A stretch of 64,000 nucleotides of DNA from Kutzneria chonburiensis (GTDB taxonomy: Bacteria > Actinomycetota > Actinomycetes > Mycobacteriales > Pseudonocardiaceae). The notes below the pieces were generated by a model. That model saw nothing but the letters and a program-made list of their open reading frames with translations. It did no database searches and was not told the origin of the DNA. The first letter of the stretch is position 1. Every line of letters starts with the position of its first letter. Both the position numbers and the translations under genes were made by a program. The stretch spans positions 4,774,001 through 4,838,000 of the forward strand of contig NZ_CP097263.1 of the NCBI RefSeq assembly GCF_028622115.1, read 5' to 3'. Shown piece after piece: positions 16,771-26,300 of this stretch.

Positions 16771-17800
16771 AGCTGGCACCGAATCCCTCGGCCCGCCGGA
16801 CGATCCGCCCGCCCCGCACCCGGATCCCGACCTCGGTTCCGTCCACTGTGGCCGGTACGCCGGCCGCGGCGGCCAGCTCGCCCGCGTCGTCGACGACAAT
16901 CTGCACACGCGGCCAGGCCGGGACGGGAAACGCCTGGCGCAGATGCCAGCGGAAGTCCGCCAGCACCAGCCGGGCCAGCGCCGACAGCTCGGCCGGCTCG
17001 CCCGTGACGATCGCGATCGTCACGTCGTCCGACGGCGACGCCGCGCGGATCATCTCCTCCGCCGCCGACAACCGGTGCAGGCCAAGGACCGCCACCACGC
17101 CCTTGGCCGCCCGGATCGGCTCCCCGGTCAACAGGTCCACCGCCGCCGGCGGGCTCCAGGGTTCGTCCACGCCCCGAACCTGGGCCACGATCGGCGGCCG
17201 CGGCGGCCAGCTGTCGTTGAGCGCCAGATCGGCGAAGGACTCGCACGCCGCGATCACGTTGAACGGCTCAACGAAACCCGGCGCCGCCACCGCCAGCTGG
17301 CTCGCCCCGTGCAGCATGGTCAGCGCCGACTCCGCCACCCGCACCAGCCGGCCGCTCAGCGGGCTCAGGCTTTCGAGGGCCAGGCCGAGCAGGCTCGCCG
17401 TGAACCGGCTGAGTTGGGCATAGGGACGGCTCGTCTGCTCCGACGCCAGGACTTCCGGCATCAGATCCAGTCCCAGCCGCGCCGCTTCTCGGTCGTTGAC
17501 CAGCGGCAGCCGCGTCACCCAGGCCCGGGCGAACGCCGCCAGCGCTTCCCGCGGCGTCAGCCCCACCTCGAAGTCACCCGGCAGCTCCGCGTTCTCGGCG
17601 TCCTCGGCCAGCACCGCGAAGTACAGCGCCCGCTTGCCCGGGAAGTTCGAGTACACCGCCCCTCGGGTCAGCTCCGCCCGCTCGGCAATGGCGTCGATCT
17701 TCGTCTCACGGAAGCCCCGTTCCGCGAACTCCGCCCTGGCCGCCGCCAGCACCCTGCCCCGGTTGCGCTCCTGCGCCTCCGCCCTGGTCAGCCGAGCCAT
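16757..17800 (-). CDS. Long TetR-family regulator with extra C-terminal domain
   Basis: This is a 347-aa protein, whereas most TetR proteins are ~200 aa. Residues ~8-60 form the TetR HTH (RVLAAARAEFAERGFRE, then ELTRGAVYSNFPGKRALYFAV). Residues ~80-200 form a helical ligand domain. The last ~125 residues (from about VDLLTGEP) form an alpha/beta domain with strands such as GVVAVLGLH, VTIAIVTG and RVQIVVDD, reminiscent of a redoxin/thioredoxin fold but without a CxxC. It is followed by the RDD gene and is divergent from a P450, separated by 306 bp that contain palindromes. The extra domain may sense redox state or bind a ligand. Confidence 0.85.
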   Translation of the reverse strand: MARLTRAEAQERNRGRVLAAARAEFAERGFRETKIDAIAERAELTRGAVYSNFPGKRALYFAVLAEDAENAELPGDFEVGLTPREALAAFARAWVTRLPLVNDREAARLGLDLMPEVLASEQTSRPYAQLSRFTASLLGLALESLSPLSGRLVRVAESALTMLHGASQLAVAAPGFVEPFNVIAACESFADLALNDSWPPRPPIVAQVRGVDEPWSPPAAVDLLTGEPIRAAKGVVAVLGLHRLSAAEEMIRAASPSDDVTIAIVTGEPAELSALARLVLADFRWHLRQAFPVPAWPRVQIVVDDAGELAAAAGVPATVDGTEVGIRVRGGRIVRRAEGFGASYAVC

Positions 17801-18061
17801 GCCTCTCCTCGCTCACGCGGCACCGCCACCTGCGACCCGCCCCTCGCCGAGCCCGCCACCTTGTCACTGCTCCCCGCCGCCGGAACCGCCGCCGATCATG
17901 CCGCCGCGCCGCCAGGCCACTGAGCCGCTTGCCACCCGTCCCGCAACCACGCCGCTGCCGGCACCACGCCAGCCTTCTCCACCCACTCGCCGTCAGGCCC
18001 GCTTGCCGCGGCGACCAGCTCATGGTTGCACCGCTGCCTGTCGCGAAGATACCGTCATCAC

Positions 18062-18095
18062 TCAGATGGTAGAAACATATGATCTCATCATCTGA
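18062..18095. promoter_or_regulatory. Operator-like inverted repeats in the TetR-P450 intergenic region
   Basis: TCAGATG (18062-18068) and CATCTGA (18089-18095) are perfect 7-bp arms 20 bp apart. Nested inside is ATGAT-CTC-ATCAT (18079-18091). The site ends 11 bp before the P450 start, in an AT-rich pocket. The remaining 17801-18061 shows no gene. Confidence 0.55.
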
Positions 18096-18106
18096 ATGGA
18101 GTGATC

Positions 18107-19225
18107 ATGCGGATTGACCCGACCGACCCCGCTGCCCTGCTCGACCCGGTGGCCACCTATGCCCAGGCCCGGAAGGAGTCGGCGGTGGCGACGATGGAGG
18201 TGCCGGGGCTGGGCACGTTATGGATCGTGACCAGGCACGACGAGGCCCGGCAGGTGCTCACGGATCCCCGGTTCCGGCTGGCCCGGGAGAGCTACGCGAT
18301 GCGGCCGGAAGGCCTGCCGGAGACGCCGAACCTGGGCGAGCTCGAAGGCCAGGACCACGCCCGGCTCCGACGGCTGGCGGCGCCGGCGTTCACGGCGCGC
18401 CGGATCGCCGAGTTTCGGCCACACATCGAACAAACGGTGGAGAGCCTGCTCAGGGACCAGCCGGACGTCTTCGATCTGCTCACGGACTTCGCCCACCCGA
18501 TGCCGATCGAGGTGATCTGCGACCTGGTGGGCATCGCCGACGAGGAACGGCCGATGTGGCGCAAGGTCGGCATCGCGGTGGCCGGCGGTCAGGGGCAGGC
18601 GTTCCAGGAGGCGATCCCCGACGTGATCGCCGGCGCGAAGGCGGCGGTGGCACGGGCCAGGGCCAAGGCGGGCCAGGGCGTGCTCGCGGATCTGGTGCAG
18701 ACCGAGGCCACGGACGACGAGCTGGTGGTCTTGGTGTGGCATCTGGTGCTGGCCGGGCAGGTCCCGGGCAACCTGATCGCCAACGCCGTGGCGGCGTTGC
18801 TCGACAACCCCAACCAAATCCCACTGCTGCAAGAAGATCCGGCGCGAGCGGTGGAGGAGCTGCTGCGCTGGTGCACGCCGCAGCTGCTGACGGTCCCCCG
18901 CTTCACCACGGAGGACGTGGAGATCGGCGGCGTACGCATTCCGAAGGGCGAGCGCGTCACGGTGTCGATGCTGTCGGCCAACCGCGACCCGGCGGTCTTC
19001 CCCGACCCCGATCGCCTGGACGTCACCCGCACCCCGGGACCACACCTGGCTTTCGCCCACGGCGCGCACTTCTGCCTCGGCGCAGCACTGGCCCGGCTGG
19101 AGACCGAAGTCGCCCTGACGACGTTGTTCGCACGCTTCCCCGACCTGCGCCTGGCCGCCGATCCGGTGCGCGTGCCCGACCCCGGCAACTGGCGGCTCGC
19201 CACCCTGCCGGTCCGGACGGCCTAA
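18107..19225 (+). CDS. Cytochrome P450 with non-canonical I-helix
   Basis: This 372-aa bacterial P450 has a heme-binding loop FAHGAHFCLGAALARLE, ExxR in VEELLRW, and the C-helix motif HARLRRLAAPAFTARRI. The oxygen-activation segment reads LVLAGQVPGNLIANAV, so the usual acid-alcohol pair (AGHETT-type) is missing. The protein is also somewhat short. The ATG at 18107 follows GGAG at 18098. It is divergent from the long TetR gene. No ferredoxin is adjacent. It may use peroxide or a substrate-assisted mechanism, or be a specialised biosynthetic P450. Confidence 0.92.
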   Translation: MRIDPTDPAALLDPVATYAQARKESAVATMEVPGLGTLWIVTRHDEARQVLTDPRFRLARESYAMRPEGLPETPNLGELEGQDHARLRRLAAPAFTARRIAEFRPHIEQTVESLLRDQPDVFDLLTDFAHPMPIEVICDLVGIADEERPMWRKVGIAVAGGQGQAFQEAIPDVIAGAKAAVARARAKAGQGVLADLVQTEATDDELVVLVWHLVLAGQVPGNLIANAVAALLDNPNQIPLLQEDPARAVEELLRWCTPQLLTVPRFTTEDVEIGGVRIPKGERVTVSMLSANRDPAVFPDPDRLDVTRTPGPHLAFAHGAHFCLGAALARLETEVALTTLFARFPDLRLAADPVRVPDPGNWRLATLPVRTA

Positions 19226-19235
19226 TGTGGTGATC

Positions 19236-19964
19236 ATGTTGCCACCACGGGCGCAGGACCTCGTCGACCGCTACACGCAGCGCATGGACCAGCGGAGCCC
19301 GGGCTCCCTGCAAGGCCTCTACCTGGTCGGGTCCCTTGCCCTGGACGACTTCCACGACGAGGTCTCGGACGTCGACTTCATCGCGGTCGTCGACGACCCC
19401 GACCCGGAGCTGCTGCGAGAAGTCCACCAGGGCCTGGACAAGCTCGACGGCCAGTACGTGACGTTCGACGATCTCCGCACCAGCCCGGCAAAACTGAGCG
19501 GCGGCTACTACCAGCTCGACGGCCGACTCAGCCTCGGCAACGAGGGCCGGTCGCCGGTGGAGTGGACCACGCTGGCCAAGTACGGCGTGACCCTGAGGGG
19601 CCCGCGGCCGGCGGAGCTGAACGTGCACGCGGATCCTGACGAGCTGCGGGAATGGGTGCGCGGCAACGCGAACACGTACTGGCGACAGCACCTCGACGAC
19701 CCGGCCGACCTGGCCTACGCGGTCGGCATCGCCTGGGTCGTGCTGGGCATCAGCCGGCTGCACTACTCGATGGTCACGGGCGACATCACCTCCAAGTCGG
19801 GCGCCGCGAAACACGCCGTCCAGGCCTTCCCCGAACACCGGGCGATCATCGAGGAAGCGTTGCGGCACCGGACAACCCGGCTGGGCGAAGGCGGACCGCC
19901 GGACCCCGACCGGCAGGCCGCCGGCTTCGCCTACCTGCAAGCGGCGATCACAAGTTGCTGTTGA
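19236..19964 (+). CDS. Nucleotidyltransferase-domain protein (aminoglycoside adenylyltransferase-like)
   Basis: This 242-aa protein has the pol-beta nucleotidyltransferase signature GSLALDDFHDEVSDVDFIAVV with the catalytic DxD. A helical C-terminal half follows (WRQHLDDPADLAYAVGIAW), as in AadA-like enzymes with a DUF4111 domain. It could adenylylate an aminoglycoside or another small molecule. Start: ATG at 19236; a GTG at 19227 is possible. It follows the P450 by 10 bp and is probably in its operon. Confidence 0.75.
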   Translation: MLPPRAQDLVDRYTQRMDQRSPGSLQGLYLVGSLALDDFHDEVSDVDFIAVVDDPDPELLREVHQGLDKLDGQYVTFDDLRTSPAKLSGGYYQLDGRLSLGNEGRSPVEWTTLAKYGVTLRGPRPAELNVHADPDELREWVRGNANTYWRQHLDDPADLAYAVGIAWVVLGISRLHYSMVTGDITSKSGAAKHAVQAFPEHRAIIEEALRHRTTRLGEGGPPDPDRQAAGFAYLQAAITSCC

Positions 19965-19996
19965 CGCCAGGCCGCGCCTGAGCATCACTGGATGCC

Positions 19997-20464
19997 ATGT
20001 TCGGACAAATCGTGCTCGTCCTCGCGACCGTGGCGACCGGCCTGGGCGCGGGCTTGTTCTACACCTTCAGCGTCGCGGTCATGCCGGGGCTGCGGCGCAC
20101 CGACGACGCGGTCCGCGTGCGGACCATGCAGGGGATCAACGTCGCGATCCTGAACGGCTGGTTCGCCCTGAGCTTCGTCGGCGCACCGCTGCTCACGGCC
20201 GTGTCGATCGTCGTGGACGGGCTCGCCGGCAACTGGCCGAAAGCGCTCGGCGAGGCGGCCGGCCTTGTCCTGTTCGGCACGGCGCTGATCATCACCTTCC
20301 GCATCAACATCCCGCTCAACAACGCCATCGACAAGGCCGACCCGGCCGATCCCGGCACGGCGTGGCGCGAGTTCGAGCCGCGCTGGGTGCGCTGGAACAA
20401 CGCGCGCACGCTGACCAGCACCGCCGGCCTGGTCGCATTGGTGGTCACGCTCGCGCTGAACTGA
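19997..20464 (+). CDS. DUF1772 (anthrone oxygenase-like) membrane protein
   Basis: This 155-aa protein has four hydrophobic segments and the DUF1772 features GAGLFYTFSVAVMPGLRR, FRINIPLNNAI and a C-terminal WVRWNNARTLTSTAGLVAL. Some family members catalyse anthrone oxidation; most are unassigned. It lies 32 bp after the nucleotidyltransferase and ends just before a strong terminator, so it closes the P450 transcription unit. Confidence 0.85.
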   Translation: MFGQIVLVLATVATGLGAGLFYTFSVAVMPGLRRTDDAVRVRTMQGINVAILNGWFALSFVGAPLLTAVSIVVDGLAGNWPKALGEAAGLVLFGTALIITFRINIPLNNAIDKADPADPGTAWREFEPRWVRWNNARTLTSTAGLVALVVTLALN

Positions 20465-20487
20465 AACAAAGAAACACGACAATTCCC

Positions 20488-20526
20488 ACCCCCTGAGTGC
20501 CGGTAAGGCACCCAGGGGGTTCTTTT
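20488..20526 (+). terminator. Rho-independent terminator after the DUF1772 gene
   Basis: ACCCCCTG..TGCC pairs with GGCA..CAGGGGGT around a short GGTAA loop, followed by TTCTTTT. It closes the P450 - nucleotidyltransferase - DUF1772 unit. Confidence 0.85.
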
Positions 20527-20715
20527 CCCGATCGGCGCATGAGTCCATCCGGGGCCAAAAGGCGCAATGACCGTGACCGCCGCGCCGAACGTCGACCCTC
20601 CCCTAATTAGAGTCTTGAACTAAGTGGTGGATTTATGCTTCCTTGACTGCACGTCGCTCCGCAGACCGCCAGCTCGGACGGCCCCTACCCGTCGCCCTGA
20701 ACGGAAAGGGTCCCA

Positions 20716-21984
20716 GTGAAATCGAGACTCGCGCGCGCGGTCGTCGCCGCGCTGTCCCTGGTGTTGCTGTTGTCCACGGCAGCCAACACCCCCGCCGCGC
20801 CGCAGGCGCCGCAGTTCAAGGTCATCGCCTTCTACAGCGGCACGTACGACGACGCGCACATCGCATTCGAAAAGGAGGCAGCGGTCTGGTTCCCCCAGGT
20901 CGCGGCGCAGTACAACTTCTCGTACACCCAGACCAACAACTGGTCGATGCTCACCAGCCTCACCACCGCGCAGGCCAATGTCGTCATGTTCCTCGACGAT
21001 GTGCCGACGGATTCCGGCCAGCGCGCCGGGTTCCAGCACTATATGCAGAACGGTGGCGCCTACTTCGGTTGGCACGTGTCGGCCTACAATGATTCCGGCA
21101 CCGGCTGGTCGTGGTTCAACAACACGCTGATGGGCACCGGAACCTTCAACAACAACACATGGTTCCCGACCACCGCCATTCTGCACACGGATTCGTCCCA
21201 CCCGGCGACGCGGCGACTGCCGACGACCTGGATGGCCGGCGTGAGCGAATGGTACAGCTGGCACAACGACCTGCGACAGAACCCGAACATCCAGGTCCTG
21301 GCCTCGGTCGACGCGTCGAGCTTCCCGGTCGGCACCGACCCCAACCAGTCCTGGTACAGCGGCTACTACCCGATTCTGTGGACGAACAAGCAGTACAAGA
21401 TGCTGTACGCCAATTTCGGCCACGACGCGATGAACTACCAGACGAAGACGCCACTGTCGTCCACTTTCGCGGATCCGACCCAGGACAAGTTCATCATCGA
21501 CGGGCTGCTCTGGCTCGGCGGCGGCGCCACCACGGACGCCCCCACTGACCAGATCAATCCGGGCGGCTACTTCAGCCTGGTCAACAAGGGCAACAACAAG
21601 TGCGTCGACGCCCGCGGCGCCGGCACCACCAACGGCACCGCGATCCAGCAATACGCGTGCAACAACAGCAACGCCCAGCAGTTCCAGTTCCAGGGCACGA
21701 ACGGCCCGTGGCTACGGGTGAACAACCGGGCCAACACCGCGGAATCGCTGGACGTGTCCGGCCGCTCCACCGCCGACGGCGCCGGCATCCAGCTGTGGGC
21801 CTACGGCGGCGGCACGAACCAGCAGTGGCAGGCGGTCCAGGAGCCCGGCGGCTACTGGCACTTCACCAGCATGGCCACCCAGAAGTGCCTGACCACCTCG
21901 GGTTCCGGGGACGGCACGCAGCTGACCCAGGCCACCTGCACCGGGGTCGCGTCGCAGTCGTTCCGCTTGCAGCAGCAGCCGTAG
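20716..21984 (+). CDS. Secreted ThuA-domain protein with ricin-type lectin domain
   Basis: This 422-aa exported protein has a signal peptide to about residue 27 (LARAVVAALSLVLLLSTAA). A ThuA/trehalose-utilisation-like domain spans ~35-275, with FGWHVSAYND and a PILWTNKQYKMLYANFGHD segment. It is followed by a ricin B-type beta-trefoil lectin (~290-420) with the QxW-like repeats YACNNSNAQQFQF and GGTNQQWQAV. Such proteins accompany secreted glycosidases and bind or process carbohydrates; the chemistry of this domain is not settled. It is convergent with the ROK repressor. The upstream region (20600-20650) is AT-rich with CTAATTAG and AACTAAG motifs. Confidence 0.88.
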   Translation: MKSRLARAVVAALSLVLLLSTAANTPAAPQAPQFKVIAFYSGTYDDAHIAFEKEAAVWFPQVAAQYNFSYTQTNNWSMLTSLTTAQANVVMFLDDVPTDSGQRAGFQHYMQNGGAYFGWHVSAYNDSGTGWSWFNNTLMGTGTFNNNTWFPTTAILHTDSSHPATRRLPTTWMAGVSEWYSWHNDLRQNPNIQVLASVDASSFPVGTDPNQSWYSGYYPILWTNKQYKMLYANFGHDAMNYQTKTPLSSTFADPTQDKFIIDGLLWLGGGATTDAPTDQINPGGYFSLVNKGNNKCVDARGAGTTNGTAIQQYACNNSNAQQFQFQGTNGPWLRVNNRANTAESLDVSGRSTADGAGIQLWAYGGGTNQQWQAVQEPGGYWHFTSMATQKCLTTSGSGDGTQLTQATCTGVASQSFRLQQQP

Positions 21985-21988
21985 CAAC

Positions 21989-22041
21989 GCAGGGAAGGAC
22001 GCCTTACCTGCATTCAACGCAGGTAAGGCGTCCTTCCCTGC
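21989..22041. terminator. Perfect 23-bp inverted repeat, bidirectional terminator and repeat family member
   Basis: Two 23-bp arms beginning GCAGGGAAGGACGCC are perfectly complementary around a 7-nt loop (ATTCAAC). The element lies between the convergent ThuA-ricin and ROK genes. It resembles the 29-bp-arm element at 40528-40586 in its GGAAGG...CCTTAC core and CAACG flanks. Confidence 0.8.
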
Positions 22042-22048
22042 ACCACTG

Positions 22049-23233
22049 TCACGCCGCGCTGGCGGCCGTCGCGAGCAGCCGGGGCGCGTTGGACAGCACG
22101 ATCCCCGCGGCACCGCGTACCTCGGCCCGATCTCCCAGCTCCCCCGCCACCACGGACACCTGCTGCCCGCCCAGCGACAGCGCGTGCTTGCGGATGTTCC
22201 ACCGGATCGGGGCCAGCACCAGCTCACCGGCCGAGGCCAGATCCCCGCCCACCACAACGAGTTCCGGGTCGACGAGGGTGACGACCGACGCCAGCACCCG
22301 GCCGACGGCCTCGCCGGCGTCCTCGATCGCCCGGCAGGCCCCGGGATTGCCCTCGGCGACCAGCCGCGGCAGGTCCAGCGGCGTCACCGGCTCGCCCCAG
22401 CTGCGGGCCAGCAGCTCGGCCACCGCGACCGGGCTGGCCACCGTCTCCAGGCAGCCCCGGTTGCCGCAGCGGCAGATCCGCCCGCCCGGCTCGGCCAGCA
22501 GGTGCCCGACCTCGCCGGCCAGGCCGCGGGCGCCCAGCATCAGTTGTCCGTCAACGACAATGCCCGCGCCGATACCGGCCGACAGCCGCACGTACACCAT
22601 GTCCCCGGTGTCGCGGGCGACCCCGTAGAGCCGTTCGGCCAGTGCGCCGGCGTTGGCGTCGTTGGTGACCAGGCCGGCAAGACCGGTGCGCCGCTCCAGC
22701 TCCCACGCCGGTCGCAGGCCGGCCCAGGCCGACATGATCATCGAGTGGCCGAGCTCGCCGCTGCGCTCGACCGGAGACGCGATGCCGGCGCCGATGCCGA
22801 GCACCCGCTGCACCGGGATGTCGTTGTCCTGCAAGGCCTGCGCCACGAGATCGGCGACCAGGTCCAGGGTCTGGGACGGCTCACGGTCGACCTCCTTGAC
22901 CACGAACCGGTCCCACAGCGGCGTGCCGAGCAGGTCACACAGCACCACCCGGACGTGCTGGTGGCCGATGTCCGCGCCGAGCGCGTACGCCGCGGTCGGC
23001 ACCAGCGACAGCCCCTGGGCCGGCCGCCCGGTGCGGCGGGTCTCGCCCGTCGGCTCGTCGTCCTCGCGCACCAGCCCGCCCGCCATCAGGTCCGCGACGA
23101 GTGTGGACACCGTGGCCTTGGACAGCCCGGTCTGCCGGACCAGCTCCACCCGGCTGCTGTGGCCGGTGCGGTGCAGGGCCTGAAGGACCCGCAACCGGCC
23201 TTCTTCCCTGAGGTTGAGCGGAGCCTGCGCCAT
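22049..23233 (-). CDS. ROK-family transcriptional repressor
   Basis: This 394-aa protein has an N-terminal MarR-like winged helix (RVELVRQTGLSKATVSTLVADL) and a C-terminal ROK sugar-kinase-like domain. It has the zinc motif CRCGNRGCLE and the phosphate loop region AGIGAGIVVDGQL. I placed the start at the ATG at 23233. It is divergent from the GH3 beta-xylosidase gene, with an inverted repeat overlapping the likely promoter, so it probably represses the xylosidase and itself in response to a sugar. Confidence 0.92.
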   Translation of the reverse strand: MAQAPLNLREEGRLRVLQALHRTGHSSRVELVRQTGLSKATVSTLVADLMAGGLVREDDEPTGETRRTGRPAQGLSLVPTAAYALGADIGHQHVRVVLCDLLGTPLWDRFVVKEVDREPSQTLDLVADLVAQALQDNDIPVQRVLGIGAGIASPVERSGELGHSMIMSAWAGLRPAWELERRTGLAGLVTNDANAGALAERLYGVARDTGDMVYVRLSAGIGAGIVVDGQLMLGARGLAGEVGHLLAEPGGRICRCGNRGCLETVASPVAVAELLARSWGEPVTPLDLPRLVAEGNPGACRAIEDAGEAVGRVLASVVTLVDPELVVVGGDLASAGELVLAPIRWNIRKHALSLGGQQVSVVAGELGDRAEVRGAAGIVLSNAPRLLATAASAA

Positions 23234-23250
23234 GCGGTCACGGTAACACC

Positions 23251-23282
23251 TTGACTTAGGTTCACTACCGGACAATCCTAAG
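23251..23282 (+). promoter_or_regulatory. Promoter with overlapping ROK operator-like inverted repeat
   Basis: TTGACT (23251-23256) and AATCCT (23274-23279) are spaced by 17 bp as a possible promoter for the GH3 gene. CTTAGG (23255-23260) and CCTAAG (23277-23282) form a perfect inverted repeat that overlaps both elements. A further CTTAG lies near 23324. This is a textbook repressor arrangement. Confidence 0.5.
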
Positions 23283-23386
23283 CTTGTAGTCCTGCCGGGG
23301 CGTCACTTTTGGGCTAAAACCAGCCTTAGTGGCCTTGCCGCCAGCCCCGCACTCGAGCTTCTCCAACGACGGAGGCAGCCAAAGTC

Positions 23387-26300
23387 ATGCGGATAACGGC
23401 GACTGTGGCCTCGGCGTGCGCGGTGGTCTGCGCCCTGGCCCTCACCAGCGGCAGCGCGGCTGCCACCGATCCCGCCCCCATCTACAAGGACACGCACTAC
23501 TCCTTCGCCGAGCGCGCCGCCGACCTCGTGTCACGGATGACGCTGGAGGAGAAGGTACGCCAGCTGTCCACCAACAGCGGGCCGGCGATCCCCAGACTCG
23601 GTGTGCAGCAGTACACCTACTGGAACGAGGGCCAGCACGGCATCAACCGGCTCGGCGCGTCGACCAACCCCAACACCCCGCCGGAGCAGGTGCACGCCAC
23701 CAGCTTCCCGACCAACTTCGCGTCCAGCATGGCCTGGGACCCCGACCTGGTGTACCAGGAGACGACGGCGGTGTCCGACGAGGTCCGCGGCTTCCTGGAC
23801 AAGTCGCTGTGGGGCGTGAGCGCCAACAACATCGGGCCGGACGTGAACAACTACGGCTCGCTGACCTACTGGGCCCCGACCGTCAACATGGACCGCGACC
23901 CGCGCTGGGGCCGCACCGACGAGGCGTTCGGTGAGGACCCTTATCTGGTCGGTCAGATCGCCGGCGCGTTCGTCAACGGCTACCAGGGCAACAAGGCCGA
24001 CGGCACGCCGGACAAGTACCTCAAGGTCGCGGCGACGGCCAAGCACTACGCCCTCAACGACGTCGAGCTCAACCGCACCGGCATCAGCTCGGACGCCAGC
24101 GACACCGACATCCGCGACTACTACACGGCGCAGTTCCGCGACCTGATCGAGAACGCGCACGTCGCCGGGCTCATGACCTCGTACAACGCGATCAACGGCA
24201 CCCCGTCGGTTGCCGACACGTACACCACGAATGCCTTGGCGCAGCGGACTTACGGCTTCGGCGGCTACATCACGTCGGACTGCGGCGCGGTCGGCACCAC
24301 CTACCGGCAGCCCAACGGCGGCCACAACTGGGCGCCGCCCGGCTGGACCACCGACGGCAAGGACGTCGGCGCGACGTGGACGAACACCGCCAGTGGCACC
24401 AAGGTTTCCGGCCCGGCCGGCGGTCAGGCGTACGCGCTGCGGGCCGGCACCGCGCTGAACTGCCCGGGCGAGGAGAACACCCTGCCCAACATCCAGGAGG
24501 CGATCAACGCCGGCGTGCTCAGCGAGGGCGTGCTGGATGCCGCGCTGGTGCCGGTGTTCACCATCCGGATGCGGACCGGCGAGTTCGACCCGGTCGGCAG
24601 CGTGCCGTACACGAACATCACCAAGGACACCATCCAGAGCCCGGCGCATCAGGCGCTGGCCCAGAAGGTGGCTGACAACTCGTTGGTGCTGCTGAAGAAC
24701 GACCACAACGTGCTGCCGGTGACGCCGTCGAAGGTGCACAAGGTGGTGGTGCTGGGCGACATGGCCAACAAGGTCACCCTGGGCAACTACTCGGGCTCGC
24801 CGAACGTGCAGGTCGGGGCGGTCGGCGGCATCAAGGCCGCGCTGCCCGGGGCACAGGTGATCTTCGACGCCGCCGGCACGTCCACCGGATCCACCGGCCC
24901 CGCGGTGCTGTCGGCGCAGACCCAGGCCGACATCAAGAGCGCCGACCTGGTGGTGGAATTCGTTGGCACGGACGGAAGTGTGGCCAATGAGGGCCACGAC
25001 CGCAGCACGCTGGCCATCCCGGGCAACTACCACTCGCTGATCACGCAGGTCGCGGCGCTGGGCAACCCCAACACCGCGCTGGTCGTGCAGTCCGACGGGC
25101 CGGTCGTGCTCGACGATGTGCAGGGTTCCGTGCCGGCGATCGTGTTCTCCGGCTACAACGGCCAGGCTCAGGGCGCGGCGCTGGCCGATGTGCTGACCGG
25201 CAAGCAGAATCCGAGCGGCCACCTCAACTTCACGTGGTACAAGGACGATTCGCAGCTGCCGCCGATGAACTCCTACGGGCTGACTCCTGGTGACACCGGC
25301 GGTCTGGGGCGGACCTACCAGTACTTCACCGGCACGCCGAGCTATCCGTTCGGCTACGGCCTGAGCTATTCGACTTATCGCTACTCGCCGGCGTCCATCG
25401 ACAAGTCCACGGTCAACGCCGACGGCACCGTGAACGTCTCGTTCACCGTGACCAACACCGGTAGCGTCGCCGGTGCCACGGTCGCGCAGCTCTACGCGGC
25501 GCAGAAGTTCACCGTGCCGAACGTGCAGCTGCCGGTGAAGCGGTTGGCCGGCTTCAAGAAGACCGACGTGCTCAAGCCGGGGCAGTCGCAGAGGATCACC
25601 ATTCCGGTGCGCCTTGCCGATCTGTCCCAGTGGGACGGTGCCAAGCAGGCCGTGTACGACGGCGTGTACCAGTTCCAGGTGGCGTCGAACTCCCGTGACG
25701 TCGCCAGTAGCGTGCAGACCACGGTGACGGGGGCGATCACGCCGAAGATCTCCTACGTCACCGTGCAGCCCGGGGCCGTGGTGTACCGGGCCGGCGACAC
25801 GATCGACCTGACCGGCAGGAACAAGTGGATCGCCGACGACACCGGTCAGCAGCACGCCGCGGCCGACAACATCGTGCTGGCCGTGAACAACGACCAGTCC
25901 TTTGTGGACCTGTCCAAGGCCAAGGTGACCTACGCGTCGAGCAACACCGCCGTGGCCACCGTCGACGCCAAGGGCCTTGTCCGCGCGGCGGGCGACGGCG
26001 TGGCCACGATCAAGGTCACGGTCAACGGCGTCTCCGGCACTGCGGTGATCGTCGTCGGGCACTCGCTGACGCTGTCCATCCCGCCGATCGTCAAGGCGGG
26101 CAACAGCATCACCGCCACGACGACGTTCGCCAACGGCGGCAGCTCGGCCATCAGCAACGTGACGATGTCGATCACCGCGCCGGCCGGCTGGACGGCGACG
26201 GCGACCTCTCCGGCCACGTTCCCGTCAGTCGCCGGCGGCCAGACCGTGAAGACGACCTGGCAGATCACCGCCCCCGCTGACGCCGCGGCTGCCACTTATC

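Noticed and set aside
17805-18095. Possible small Pro-rich gene between TetR and P450
   Set aside because: The frame is Pro/Arg low complexity, has no ribosome site and overlaps the operator repeats.
23531-26062. An 843-codon open frame on the minus strand opposite the GH3 xylosidase
   Set aside because: It is a by-product of GC-rich codon structure. The plus strand has clear GH3 domains and motifs, while this frame has none and is rich in Arg, Gly and His.
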